From assembly GCA_023818965.1 (NCBI GenBank), contig JAMWCD010000002.1, positions 1 to 64,000 on the forward strand: 64,000 nucleotides of DNA. Reading direction: 5' to 3'. This DNA is from Candidatus Omnitrophota bacterium (GTDB lineage: Bacteria; Ratteibacteria; UBA8468; B48-G9; DTJG01). Positions 56,217 through 64,000 of the stretch are shown here, one piece after another. How positions within the stretch are numbered: the stretch's first letter is position 1; each line of letters begins with the position of its first letter. The position numbers were made by a program, and so were the translations under genes. Under the pieces are notes generated by a model. That model did not search any database, was not told where the DNA came from, and saw only the letters and a list, made by a program, of their open reading frames with translations.

Positions 56217-56795
56217 ATGAGTAAGCATTTTGTGCATCCATCGGCTTTTATTGATGATAACGTTGAAATTGGCGAAGGGACAAAAATATGGCATTTCTGT
56301 CATATTCTATCCCATACAAAAATTGGTAAAAATTGCGTTCTCGGTCAAAATGTGATGGCTGGGCCTGATGTTATCATAGGAAACAACTGCAAGATTCAAA
56401 ATAATGTTTCCATATACAAAGGAATAACACTTGAAGACGATGTTTTCTGTGGACCATCCTGTGTTTTTACTAATGTCATAAATCCAAGGGCATTTATTGA
56501 AAGAAAACACCAGTTTAAACAGACACTTGTAAAAAAAGGAGCAACCATCGGAGCAAATGCAACAATCGTATGTGGAAATACAATAGGCAGGTATGCTCTT
56601 GTTGGAGCAGGTGCAGTTGTCACACGCGATGTTTCTGATTATGCGATTGTGGTAGGCGTACCTGCAAAACAGATTGGCTGGGTATGTAAATGTGGATGTA
56701 CCTTAAAAAAAGAAAATGAGTTTTTCCAGTGCCCTGAATGCGGGAATACTTATATTATAGAAAAGGATGCATTGAAACCAGTGAACGAAAAATAG
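56217..56795 (+). CDS. UDP-sugar 3-N-acetyltransferase (WbpD/WlbB-like, left-handed beta helix)
   Basis: 192 residues. Hexapeptide repeats run through residues ~7-150 ([58 protein letters not shown]); the C-terminus carries a zinc ribbon (CKCGCTL and CPECG). It acetylates the 3-amino group of the UDP-sugar, the third step after dehydrogenase and aminotransferase. AGGAGGG precedes the ATG. Confidence 0.88.
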   Translation: MSKHFVHPSAFIDDNVEIGEGTKIWHFCHILSHTKIGKNCVLGQNVMAGPDVIIGNNCKIQNNVSIYKGITLEDDVFCGPSCVFTNVINPRAFIERKHQFKQTLVKKGATIGANATIVCGNTIGRYALVGAGAVVTRDVSDYAIVVGVPAKQIGWVCKCGCTLKKENEFFQCPECGNTYIIEKDALKPVNEK

Positions 56796-56804
56796 GAGCA
56801 AACA

Positions 56805-57953
56805 ATGAATATACCGATGCTTAATTTAAAAAGACAGTATGACTACATGAAAAAGGATATCGATGATGCAATCAGTAAATGCCTGAATCATCAACAATGG
56901 ATTATGGGACCTGAAGTATATGATTTTGAAAAGAACTGTTCAGAATTTCTTGGTATAAAGCATTGTATCGGATGTAGCTCTGGAACAGAAGCCATTGTGC
57001 TGGCATTACGTGCAATAGCAATCAGCCAGGGTAAAGAATTTTTTTCAAAAGATGACCTGATTATCACAACTCCGTTTACTTTCACAGCAACAGGAGATGC
57101 AATCTTAAGGAGTGGTGCCACACCAGTATTTGTTGATATAGAGCTCAACTCGTTCAATATCGCCCCTGAAAAAATAAAAAAGTATCTTGAAAATGACAAA
57201 AAGAAAAGGGTTTGTGGCATCGTTGTTGTTCATCTGTACGGAATTCCATGCAATATGGATGAAATATGCAAACTGGCTTCTGAGCATGGTGTTTTTATAA
57301 TCGAAGATGTTGCCCAGGCATTTGGTGGGAAATGGAAAGAGAAAAAGCTCGGAACCATAGGAAATGCTGGTGCTTTCAGTTTCTTCCCGAGTAAAAATCT
57401 TGGATGCTTTGGGGACGGTGGAATGGTTTCAACATCTGATGATAAAATTGCAGAAATCGTAAGAATACTGATTAAGCACGGAGGAAAAGACAAATATAAT
57501 GTTGATTTCCTTGGTTATAATGCTCGACTTGACACAATTCAAGCAGCAGTACTTCTTGCCAGAATGAAATTTGTTGATGAATTTAACAACAGAAGAAAAT
57601 CAATTGCAAAAAGATACAATAATTTTCTTTCCGAAATAAAAGAAATTAAAACACCTGAAATCAAAGAAGGAAGTGTGTTTCACCAATATACAATCAGGGT
57701 TCCTGAAGAAAAGCGAGACACCCTTCAAAAATTTTTAAAGGAAAAAGGAATATCAACAATGGTATATTATCCTGTGTGCCTGCATGAAATGAAACTTTTT
57801 AACAATAGAGCAATATTTGAAAATCTTTCCAGCGCTGAAAGGGTATCAAGACAGGTAATAAGTTTACCGATAGACCCATTAATGACAGAACAAGAGCAGG
57901 ATTACGTCATCGCAAATATCAAAGAATTTTTTCAAAAAAATTATGGTGTGTAA
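56805..57953 (+). CDS. DegT/DnrJ/EryC1/StrS family aminotransferase (WbpE/WlbC-like)
   Basis: 382 residues, PLP-dependent sugar aminotransferase. SSGTEAIVLALRAI binds the phosphate, EDVAQAFGGKW and the PLP lysine in FFPSKNLGCFGDGG are conserved, as is GYNARLDTIQAAVLL. It transfers an amino group from glutamate to the 3-keto UDP-sugar. With the dehydrogenase and acetyltransferase it completes a UDP-2,3-diacetamido-2,3-dideoxy-uronic acid route, provided a UDP-GlcNAc 6-dehydrogenase exists elsewhere. Confidence 0.92.
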   Translation: MNIPMLNLKRQYDYMKKDIDDAISKCLNHQQWIMGPEVYDFEKNCSEFLGIKHCIGCSSGTEAIVLALRAIAISQGKEFFSKDDLIITTPFTFTATGDAILRSGATPVFVDIELNSFNIAPEKIKKYLENDKKKRVCGIVVVHLYGIPCNMDEICKLASEHGVFIIEDVAQAFGGKWKEKKLGTIGNAGAFSFFPSKNLGCFGDGGMVSTSDDKIAEIVRILIKHGGKDKYNVDFLGYNARLDTIQAAVLLARMKFVDEFNNRRKSIAKRYNNFLSEIKEIKTPEIKEGSVFHQYTIRVPEEKRDTLQKFLKEKGISTMVYYPVCLHEMKLFNNRAIFENLSSAERVSRQVISLPIDPLMTEQEQDYVIANIKEFFQKNYGV

Positions 57954-57959
57954 TTACAG

Positions 57960-59090
57960 ATGAAAATACTTTTTTTGCCATCATGGTATCCTTCAGAATA
58001 CAATCCGGTTAAAGGAATTTTTATAAAAGAACATGCGAAAGCCGTTTCTCTCTTTAATGATGTTGTAGTACTGTATTTAGAATATGATGGAAACATCAAA
58101 ACATTATGGAAAACTTTATCAGATAGAAAGGAAGATGGAATAAGAACTATCAGAGTAAAATACAGAAAATTGTTGATTCCTAAAGAAATTACTTATTCTC
58201 TCATCACAATAAAATTATTCAGAAAAATATTGAACAGCGGATGGAAACCTGATATCATTCATGCCCATATCTTTCTGGCAGGACTTCCTGCAGTTTTACT
58301 TGGAAAAATTTATAATCTTCCTGTAATTGTTTCAGAACACTGGAGCGTTTTTACTCGCAGTAAATTAAGCAAATCAAAAATATCAATGGCACGTTTTGTG
58401 TTCAATAAGGCGAAGATAATTCTTCCGGTAAGCAAGAACCTGGAAAAGGCGATAAAATCCTGCGGAATTAGAAACAGGTTTGAAGTCATACCTAATGTTG
58501 TCAATACTGACATTTTTTATCAAGAACCCAAAAATTATAAAAGCAAAATAAAAAACATATTATTTGTGGGTTCTCTATCTGAAACGAAAGGACTGTCATA
58601 TTTACTCCATGCTATAAATGTGCTTGCAAAAAAAAGAAAGGACTTTATTCTTGATATCATCGGAGACAGCCGTGATAGAAAAAGATATGAAGATCTATCA
58701 CGGGACCTGAAAATTGATGAAATGGTTAGGTTCCATGGGCTTAAATCAAAGGATGATGTGGCAAAGTTCATGAAGCAATGTGATTTTTACGTTCAACCAT
58801 CCGTGGTGGAAACATTCGGCATTACGTTTATAGAAGCTATGGCATGTGGTAAACCTGTCATTGGTACAAAAATACCGGTTCTTGAAGAAAAAATAAATCA
58901 AGAAAGAGGAATTCTTGTCCAACCCGGAAATGTTCAGGATCTTGTGAATGCGATAGATTATATGTTAGACCATTATCAAAATTATTCTTCTGAAAAAATA
59001 TCCCTGTATGTAAAAGAAAACTTCACTCACGAGGTCATTGGAAAGAAAATTGATAATATTTACAGAGATATTCTATGTGCAAAAAAATAG
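57960..59090 (+). CDS. Glycosyltransferase family 4
   Basis: 376 residues. The N-terminal LPSWYPSEYNPVKGIFIKEH is the GT4 acceptor-domain opening and HAHIFLAGLPAVLLGK follows. The C-terminal domain has VGSLSETKGLSYLLHAI, FHGLKSKDDVAKFM and the donor motif VVETFGITFIEAMACGKPVIG (EX7E). It is part of the polysaccharide cluster and overlaps the methyltransferase gene by 16 bases. No Shine-Dalgarno is visible. Confidence 0.93.
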   Translation: MKILFLPSWYPSEYNPVKGIFIKEHAKAVSLFNDVVVLYLEYDGNIKTLWKTLSDRKEDGIRTIRVKYRKLLIPKEITYSLITIKLFRKILNSGWKPDIIHAHIFLAGLPAVLLGKIYNLPVIVSEHWSVFTRSKLSKSKISMARFVFNKAKIILPVSKNLEKAIKSCGIRNRFEVIPNVVNTDIFYQEPKNYKSKIKNILFVGSLSETKGLSYLLHAINVLAKKRKDFILDIIGDSRDRKRYEDLSRDLKIDEMVRFHGLKSKDDVAKFMKQCDFYVQPSVVETFGITFIEAMACGKPVIGTKIPVLEEKINQERGILVQPGNVQDLVNAIDYMLDHYQNYSSEKISLYVKENFTHEVIGKKIDNIYRDILCAKK

Positions 59091-59908
59091 AGGATTTTGT
59101 GTTAAAAGATTTTTATGTTCTGGTGGACTATCTGGCAGAGCATAAAAAATTGAAAAATCCAGAAAAATATAAAAATAATTTTGCGGCATTTCTATTGCAT
59201 GCCCGTCATATCAAAACATATGAAATTATCTCACCTTTCTGTATTAACAAAAAAGTACTTGACATAGGGTGTTTCATTGGTTATGGTGAATCTATTATTA
59301 GCCCACAGGCAAATTTAATAGTTGCCATTGACAGTGACGCTGAAGCAATCAAATTCGCAAGAGAAAATAGAAATCTGCCGAATGTTGAATTTTTAAATAT
59401 AGAAGCAAAAAAATTACCATATAAAGATTTTTCATTTGATGTCATTATTGCTTCACAGGTTATTGAACATATCCCTCCAGAAGAAATCAACGAATTTCTT
59501 TCAGAAGTGAAAAGGTTACTTGTTGACAGAGGAATTTTTATTGTCGTAACGCCCAATAGAAAATTCAGATTACCATGGTACCAGAAGCCATTTAATTCAG
59601 AACATTATCAGGAGTTTACAGCACGAAGTTTCTTACAAATATTAAAAAGGACATTCAATAATGTTCAAATAAATGGTCTGAGAGCAACCAACTGGATTGA
59701 AGAAATAGAAAGACAGAGAGTTCGTAAAACAATTTTAACAAAGATAAAAAAACTCCTGAGAAAATTTTATTCAAAAATGAAACAGGAGAAAACTGAAACA
59801 ACGTTCAGTAAATTGTTTGAAAAATTTTCAATGGATGATTTCTATCTTGTAGAACAAAAAAACCTGGTTGAAAAATCCATGGAGTTAGTCGGCATTTGCA
59901 ATAAATAA
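59075..59908 (+). CDS. Class I SAM-dependent methyltransferase
   Basis: 277 residues. The SAM motif is KVLDIGCFIGYGESII (about residue 62) with motif II at FSFDVIIASQVIEHIP and VDRGIFIVVTPNRK. The C-terminal ~80 residues are basic, with KKTKKLLRKF-like runs. The acceptor is unknown; sugar O-methylation is plausible from the setting. It ends a run of overlapping genes and is followed by the longest intergenic gap. Confidence 0.85.
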   Translation: MCKKIEDFVLKDFYVLVDYLAEHKKLKNPEKYKNNFAAFLLHARHIKTYEIISPFCINKKVLDIGCFIGYGESIISPQANLIVAIDSDAEAIKFARENRNLPNVEFLNIEAKKLPYKDFSFDVIIASQVIEHIPPEEINEFLSEVKRLLVDRGIFIVVTPNRKFRLPWYQKPFNSEHYQEFTARSFLQILKRTFNNVQINGLRATNWIEEIERQRVRKTILTKIKKLLRKFYSKMKQEKTETTFSKLFEKFSMDDFYLVEQKNLVEKSMELVGICNK

Positions 59909-60128
59909 TAAGTCGTAATTTTTAACAGCATTCTGTTATTGCATCAAACATGATACAAATTTTTCTCCATTACATTGATAACATATTTAGCAATTTGTCT
60001 AATACTGTGTTAACATATATAGCAACTGTAGGTTCCTGATCCTGAATGACATTTTCAAAGACCTATGAATCAGAAATTATCCATTACAGTCGGGTAAACT
60101 ATTAATCAAAAACCGAGAAAACAAATTA
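59909..60128. other. 220-bp intergenic region, no clear feature
   Basis: This is the longest non-coding stretch of the window. It holds a small AACAG-CATT-CTGTT hairpin (about 59923-59936, no T run) and AT-rich sequence, but no convincing promoter, terminator, RNA or decayed gene that I can recognise. Confidence 0.5.
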
Positions 60129-61379
60129 ATGGAAAAAAAAGTTCTCTACATAACATATCATTTTCCACCATCAAAAAAAGTTGGAGCAATTCGGGCAAGA
60201 GGATTTGCAAAATATCTACCTGAATTTGGCTGGGATGTCACTGTTCTAACAGTTCTTCTTCCTGATTACCCAGAAAAAGATTTCAATATTATAGAAACAC
60301 ACCCGCCATATCAGAAATTCCTTCCATATATTTTTAATTCAAAACTGCGTAAAAGAATTAAAGAAATTAAAGGACCATTGCCGTGTTTTCGTACGAGAAT
60401 TTATTCCCTTTTCAGGGGAATGATAGACATTCCTGATAGTAGAATTGGATGGTTCCCGTTTGCGGTATCAGTTGGTGATCAAATTATCAAAAACGATAAG
60501 ATTCAGGCAATTGTGAGCAATTTTGGACCTGCAACCTGTCATATTGTAGCATCTGATTTAAAAAGAAGAAATCCAGAAATTTTCTGGCTTGCTGATTTCA
60601 GGGACCCATGGACACAATTCAGAAAGAATTCCCTGAGGACAACATTTGAAAAAAAACTCGAAAAAAAAGTCCTTGAAAATGCAGATGCTTTATCCATTGT
60701 TTCTGAATATCTTGCTGAAAAATTAAAAGAAAACTATCCACAAAAACCTGTTTTCGTTATTCCCAATGGCTTTGATCCAGAAGAAATGTCTTATGATGAA
60801 ATGTCGCCAGCAGATTATTTTACGATTACATATACCGGTTCAATGCATCCAGTGGTAAAAAATCCATCAATGCTTTTTAATGCCCTGAGCAATCTTGTCA
60901 AAAAGAATGCTATTACAAAAACTGATTTTGTTCTTGACTTTTATGGTGAAGGACAAAACTGGATTCTTGAACTTGCTTCGAATTACGGGCTTCAGGATAT
61001 CGTAAAATACCACGGTAGAAAACAAAGAAATGAAATCATTCATATTCAAAGGAAAAGTCAATTGTTACTGCTCATTACACAACAATCTGCAGGTGAAGAA
61101 GGCACCCTTACTGCAAAAATCTTTGAATATCTTGCAGCCCGGAGACCCATTATCTCAATTGGCGAAAAAGGCGGAGAGGTAGAAAAACTTTTAAAAGCAA
61201 CAAACGCCGGTATTCATTGCAGAACAACAGAGGAGATTGAAAATTTCATTCTTAAAACATACCTTGAATGGAAAAACTCAGGGATTGTAAAATACTGCGG
61301 AATAAAAGAGGAAATTATGAAATTCAGCCATATTGAAATGGCAAGAAAATTTGTAAATATTCTGGAGAAAAAATGGTGA
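60129..61379 (+). CDS. GT4-type glycosyltransferase
   Basis: 416 residues. The N-terminus (VLYITYHFPPSKKVGAIRARGFAKYLPEFGW) is the opening of a GT4 subfamily with an acceptor domain carrying WLADFRDPWT. The C-terminal domain has VFVIPNGFDPEE, ITYTGSMHPVVKNP, YHGRKQRNEI and AKIFEYLAARRPIISIGEKGGE for the donor. The acceptor sugar is unknown. No Shine-Dalgarno precedes the ATG. It overlaps the next gene by seven bases. Confidence 0.9.
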   Translation: MEKKVLYITYHFPPSKKVGAIRARGFAKYLPEFGWDVTVLTVLLPDYPEKDFNIIETHPPYQKFLPYIFNSKLRKRIKEIKGPLPCFRTRIYSLFRGMIDIPDSRIGWFPFAVSVGDQIIKNDKIQAIVSNFGPATCHIVASDLKRRNPEIFWLADFRDPWTQFRKNSLRTTFEKKLEKKVLENADALSIVSEYLAEKLKENYPQKPVFVIPNGFDPEEMSYDEMSPADYFTITYTGSMHPVVKNPSMLFNALSNLVKKNAITKTDFVLDFYGEGQNWILELASNYGLQDIVKYHGRKQRNEIIHIQRKSQLLLLITQQSAGEEGTLTAKIFEYLAARRPIISIGEKGGEVEKLLKATNAGIHCRTTEEIENFILKTYLEWKNSGIVKYCGIKEEIMKFSHIEMARKFVNILEKKW

Positions 61380-62323
61380 ATGAATGTGTACGGGAAACTC
61401 TCAAATTACTTTTGCACTCTTTCGAGTATCCAGATTATGAACTTACCAGATTCATTTCTACTGTGAAAATCAATTTAATAGCAGACAGGCTCTATCTTAT
61501 AAAAAAGACGCTGTCTACGAATTATAAGAATACCCAGTACTTCACGGTTGTTAAGAAAATTGAGAAAATTAGGATGATGTTCCAGGAATTTTCAAACATT
61601 GAACTGAAACATTCTGAAAATCTATTTCTTATCAGGGTTGATGATTTTCCTCACTGGGAATATGGAACTGAAAAATTCGAAAGATTCGCCTCAATTTTTG
61701 AAAAAAACAGAATAAAATTTTTACTTGGTATAACTCCCATGTTAAGCAAAAATCGGCATAATCCATACGAAAGAGATTTTTCTCCATTGACTGATAAAGA
61801 AATCTCAACAATAAAAAAATTCTCAGTAATAGAAATTGCACTGCACGGCCTCACCCATCAAACATTAAAAAATAAATACCATTCTGAATTCATGGGGTTA
61901 GCAGAAAAACAAACAAAAGAAAAACTCGCCAAAGGAATTCAAGTACTGAAAAGTTTTAACCTTTTTCCAGTTGCTTTTATCGCTCCATTTGACACCTTTG
62001 ATAAAACAAACTTTCAAATTTTTACATCTCATTTCAAGATAGTATGTGGAGGGTACCCTTCGGCACGAACATTTGGATTCTATATCACCCCCTGCATACT
62101 GAATCACTCTGTCTATGTGGCAAGTTATAAACCCTTTTCTGGAAGCGCAAAAACCACTCTGCACTGGCTTAAAGAATTAAAACCACAGTCATTAATTGTC
62201 CCTATCACATTGCACTGGGCTGCAGAAGTAGAGAGTAATTTTGCTTATGTGGATGAGCTTTTAAAAAGATTAAACGGTCATATATTACCCTGGAAACAAT
62301 TACCTGAAATTGCAGGATTATGA
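61373..62323 (+). CDS. DUF2334 polysaccharide-deacetylase-like protein
   Basis: 316 residues. After a helical N-terminal region (about 1-75) comes the NodB-like/DUF2334 core: RVDDFPHWEYG with the paired aspartates, LLGITPML, ALHGLTHQT with the metal histidines, and AFIAPFDTFDKTN. It may deacetylate an amino sugar or act on a carbohydrate. There is no signal peptide, so it appears cytoplasmic. Its end overlaps the convergent GT9 by six bases. Confidence 0.8.
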   Translation: MVNECVRETLKLLLHSFEYPDYELTRFISTVKINLIADRLYLIKKTLSTNYKNTQYFTVVKKIEKIRMMFQEFSNIELKHSENLFLIRVDDFPHWEYGTEKFERFASIFEKNRIKFLLGITPMLSKNRHNPYERDFSPLTDKEISTIKKFSVIEIALHGLTHQTLKNKYHSEFMGLAEKQTKEKLAKGIQVLKSFNLFPVAFIAPFDTFDKTNFQIFTSHFKIVCGGYPSARTFGFYITPCILNHSVYVASYKPFSGSAKTTLHWLKELKPQSLIVPITLHWAAEVESNFAYVDELLKRLNGHILPWKQLPEIAGL

Positions 62324-63433
62324 TACACCAAGGCATTTTCTACTTGCTTCGATTACCTCTTCAACCGATATATCAAGTAAACATCTTCTATTATATGGAC
62401 AATTTAACTTTGCCTTTCGCATTTTACAGGGAGAACAGGGTAGATTTTTATAAAGAGCGATACTACCACTGCTCAATGGTCCCCACTTTACAGGACTTTT
62501 TAAACCGAAAATTCCAACAACAGGAGTATTAACAAGCCCTGCAAAATGCAATCCACCACTTTCATTACTGATACACAGTTTACTTTTTTTGCAAAACAAA
62601 GCGCCATAAACAGGATCAAGTGCAAACTCTTCATCAATTACAGCAGGTATCACTGGTTTATGTTTCATCAAATTGTTAATTCTTAAAAGAAGTTCTTTTT
62701 CTTTTAAACTTCCCAGTAGTAATATTGAATAATCATCCTCATACAAAGCATCAGCAACCTTTGCGAATCTCTCTTCTGGCCACCTTTTCACCTGTTCAGA
62801 TGCTCCTGGAAAAATTGACACCCATTTTTCAGAAGTAGAAATAATCGGCTCGACCTTTTTTTCATATTGTTCGGGAAAATTTACTTCTGGATAAATTTTT
62901 ATATCCTTTTTTCCAAGAACCCTGCATAGTGAGAACAATTGAAATATATCATGAATTCTATCTCTACCTTTCTGATTAAATTTCCAGTGTGAAAAAAAAC
63001 ATCCAGTACCATAACTCAATCTATACCTGACAGGTAGAAGTGCAAGTAATAAATTTACAATGGAATATCTTTGAGTATCAATCAGCAAATCAACCTTTTC
63101 CCTTTTGCAAAGGCGATAAAACAAAAACCATTTTTTCAGTACTTCCCTTTTTTTCTTCATTCTGAATTCAAAATAAACATCAACAAAAGGAAAAATTGAT
63201 GAAAATTTCTCAAGACCTTTTAATCTATGTCCTGCAAAAATAATTTTTGATTGCGGAAACATCTCTTTCAGTGCCTGGAAAAATGGCATTGAAAGCATAA
63301 AATCACCGTAATGAGATTCGCCAATAAAAACAAGAATTCCTTTTATTCTATTACGTAATTTTACATATGCGGGGTTTTTATAAAATTTTTCAAACCTTGC
63401 CTCAGGATAATCAACTGGTTGATAAAATTTCAT
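62318..63433 (-). CDS. Glycosyltransferase family 9 (heptosyltransferase-like)
   Basis: 371 residues from ATG 63433 (AGAGGT upstream); the longer frame to 63475 adds 14 residues inside the preceding gene. GT9 marks are FIGESHYGDFMLSMPFFQAL, IDTQRYSIVNLL, SIFPGASEQVKRWPEERFAK, and CISNESGGLHFAGLVNTPVVGIFG. The tail carries the shared cysteine cluster (CSPC, then C and C). It lies after a GT4 gene on the same strand and overlaps it by 23 bases. Confidence 0.92.
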   Translation of the reverse strand: MKFYQPVDYPEARFEKFYKNPAYVKLRNRIKGILVFIGESHYGDFMLSMPFFQALKEMFPQSKIIFAGHRLKGLEKFSSIFPFVDVYFEFRMKKKREVLKKWFLFYRLCKREKVDLLIDTQRYSIVNLLLALLPVRYRLSYGTGCFFSHWKFNQKGRDRIHDIFQLFSLCRVLGKKDIKIYPEVNFPEQYEKKVEPIISTSEKWVSIFPGASEQVKRWPEERFAKVADALYEDDYSILLLGSLKEKELLLRINNLMKHKPVIPAVIDEEFALDPVYGALFCKKSKLCISNESGGLHFAGLVNTPVVGIFGLKSPVKWGPLSSGSIALYKNLPCSPCKMRKAKLNCPYNRRCLLDISVEEVIEASRKCLGVS

Positions 63434-64000
63434 AGAAGACCTCTTCAAGAATTTTCGCCTGATTTGAATAATCAAATTGCTTTATTTTTTTTCTTCCATT
63501 CTGAGCGATGTTTCGCCATTTCTCAGGATTTTCGATAAGTGTTTTAATTGCATTTAACATCTGTTGTAAATTTCCTGGCTGACAGATTATTGCTGACTCA
63601 TCGGTTGCAAAATCTCTGATTCCGCCAACATCTGTTGTTACAACTGCACATCCGCACGCCATTGCTTCCATTGGTGGATTTGGGAAAGCATCCTCAAGAG
63701 AAGGAAATATGAAAATGTCTGTGTTTTGATAGAATTCCAACATATCAGAGCTTTTTTCTCCTTTAATGAATTCAACATAACCAGGCAAATTCCCTGGATT
63801 CTTCAATCCTGCAATTAAAAAATGAAGGTGTGGATATTCTGATTTTATTCTTTTAAAAATCTCAAGCCCTATCTCTACTCCTTTATGTCCTGCATTTTTA
63901 CCCTCATAGAATATCATGCCTATGGATTGTGGTTTCTCATAAAACCTGTTTTCATATGAAAAGAACTCACAATTTACACCGTTAGCAACACGAAAAATTC
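63411..64000 (-). CDS. Glycosyltransferase family 4, 5' end beyond the window
   Basis: The frame stays open from 63411 to the window edge at 64000, so the start lies outside; the methionine at 63917 is internal. The visible part includes VANGVNCEFFSYEN, IGMIFYEGKNAGHKGVEIGL, the donor-site motif FPSLEDAFPNPPMEAMACGCAVV (EX7E type) and VTTDVGGIRDF. It is a retaining GT4 enzyme; acceptor unknown. Confidence 0.9.
   Translation of the reverse strand, partial: IFRVANGVNCEFFSYENRFYEKPQSIGMIFYEGKNAGHKGVEIGLEIFKRIKSEYPHLHFLIAGLKNPGNLPGYVEFIKGEKSSDMLEFYQNTDIFIFPSLEDAFPNPPMEAMACGCAVVTTDVGGIRDFATDESAIICQPGNLQQMLNAIKTLIENPEKWRNIAQNGRKKIKQFDYSNQAKILEEVFYEILSTS

Noticed and set aside
59923-59936. AACAG-CATT-CTGTT hairpin as a terminator or attachment site
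   Set aside because: The stem is short and there is no T run or repeat partner.

Overview
The window reads as a chromosome segment of an AT-rich, LPS-bearing (diderm) bacterium. An outer membrane is shown by a TolC/HlyD/RND efflux set, an outer-membrane barrel, the lipid A kinase LpxK, four family-9 (heptosyltransferase-type) glycosyltransferases and a nucleotide-sugar cluster. A short archaeal-type LeuC/LeuD pair, a stand-alone GMP-synthase ATPase subunit, endonuclease Q, formate-THF ligase and CFI-box surface proteins fit an uncultured anaerobic lineage such as Omnitrophota and its relatives. That placement is a guess from gene content; no rRNA is present. Coding density is very high: ATGA-type start/stop overlaps are common and no gene-free stretch exceeds 300 bases (the longest is 59909-60128). 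I saw no transposase, prophage or CRISPR.

Layout: 1-6257, an autoregulated tetR-tolC-hlyD-acrB efflux operon. 6258-8937, tRNA-Thr, a rhomboid-TPR protease, an orphan GT9, a 124-bp inverted-repeat element and a small lipoprotein. 8935-16585, tRNA-Pro followed by a secreted cohesin/dockerin module: a protein with cohesin-like ends, a clostripain-type protease with a C-terminal dockerin, and a large multidomain cohesin/CFI-box surface protein joined in frame to an outer-membrane barrel; it closes with a strong terminator. 16598-19492, a LeuD-like hydro-lyase subunit, isocitrate dehydrogenase and purA. 19516-20469, a lone URO-D family gene. 20555-33756, a long plus-strand run: ilvB-ilvN-ilvC, a TM-helix channel-like protein, thpR-recA, a Gfo/Idh/MocA oxidoreductase, an HtrA protease, recX, alaS, a sigma factor, apt and a DUF192 protein. 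33749-39755, a minus-strand operon leuA-leuC-leuD-leuB-bioY-asd. 39803-47853, a lipoprotein, then fchA-folD-fhs (one-carbon folate), cca, a HIT protein, EndoQ and lpxK. 47845-50230, GuaA-like ATP-PPase, hisH, hisF. 50236-64000, an LPS/surface polysaccharide region with GT9 and GT4 glycosyltransferases, a nucleotidyltransferase, a dehydrogenase/acetyltransferase/aminotransferase trio for a diacetamido-uronic acid type sugar, a methyltransferase and a DUF2334 deacetylase-like protein.

The metabolic genes fit together: ilvBNC and leuABCD make branched-chain amino acids, asd feeds the aspartate family, and fchA-folD-fhs interconvert formate and methylene-THF. Sigma-70-like promoters are readable at several places. 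Three of them (before 39839, 47881 and 54362) end only 6-8 bases before the start codon, which suggests leaderless mRNAs. The most unusual items are the cohesin/dockerin protease locus with its lost stop codon, the inverted-repeat element that supplies a gene's stop codon, the tRNA-Pro in the leader of a secreted-protein operon, and the GuaA-like/HisH/HisF arrangement.
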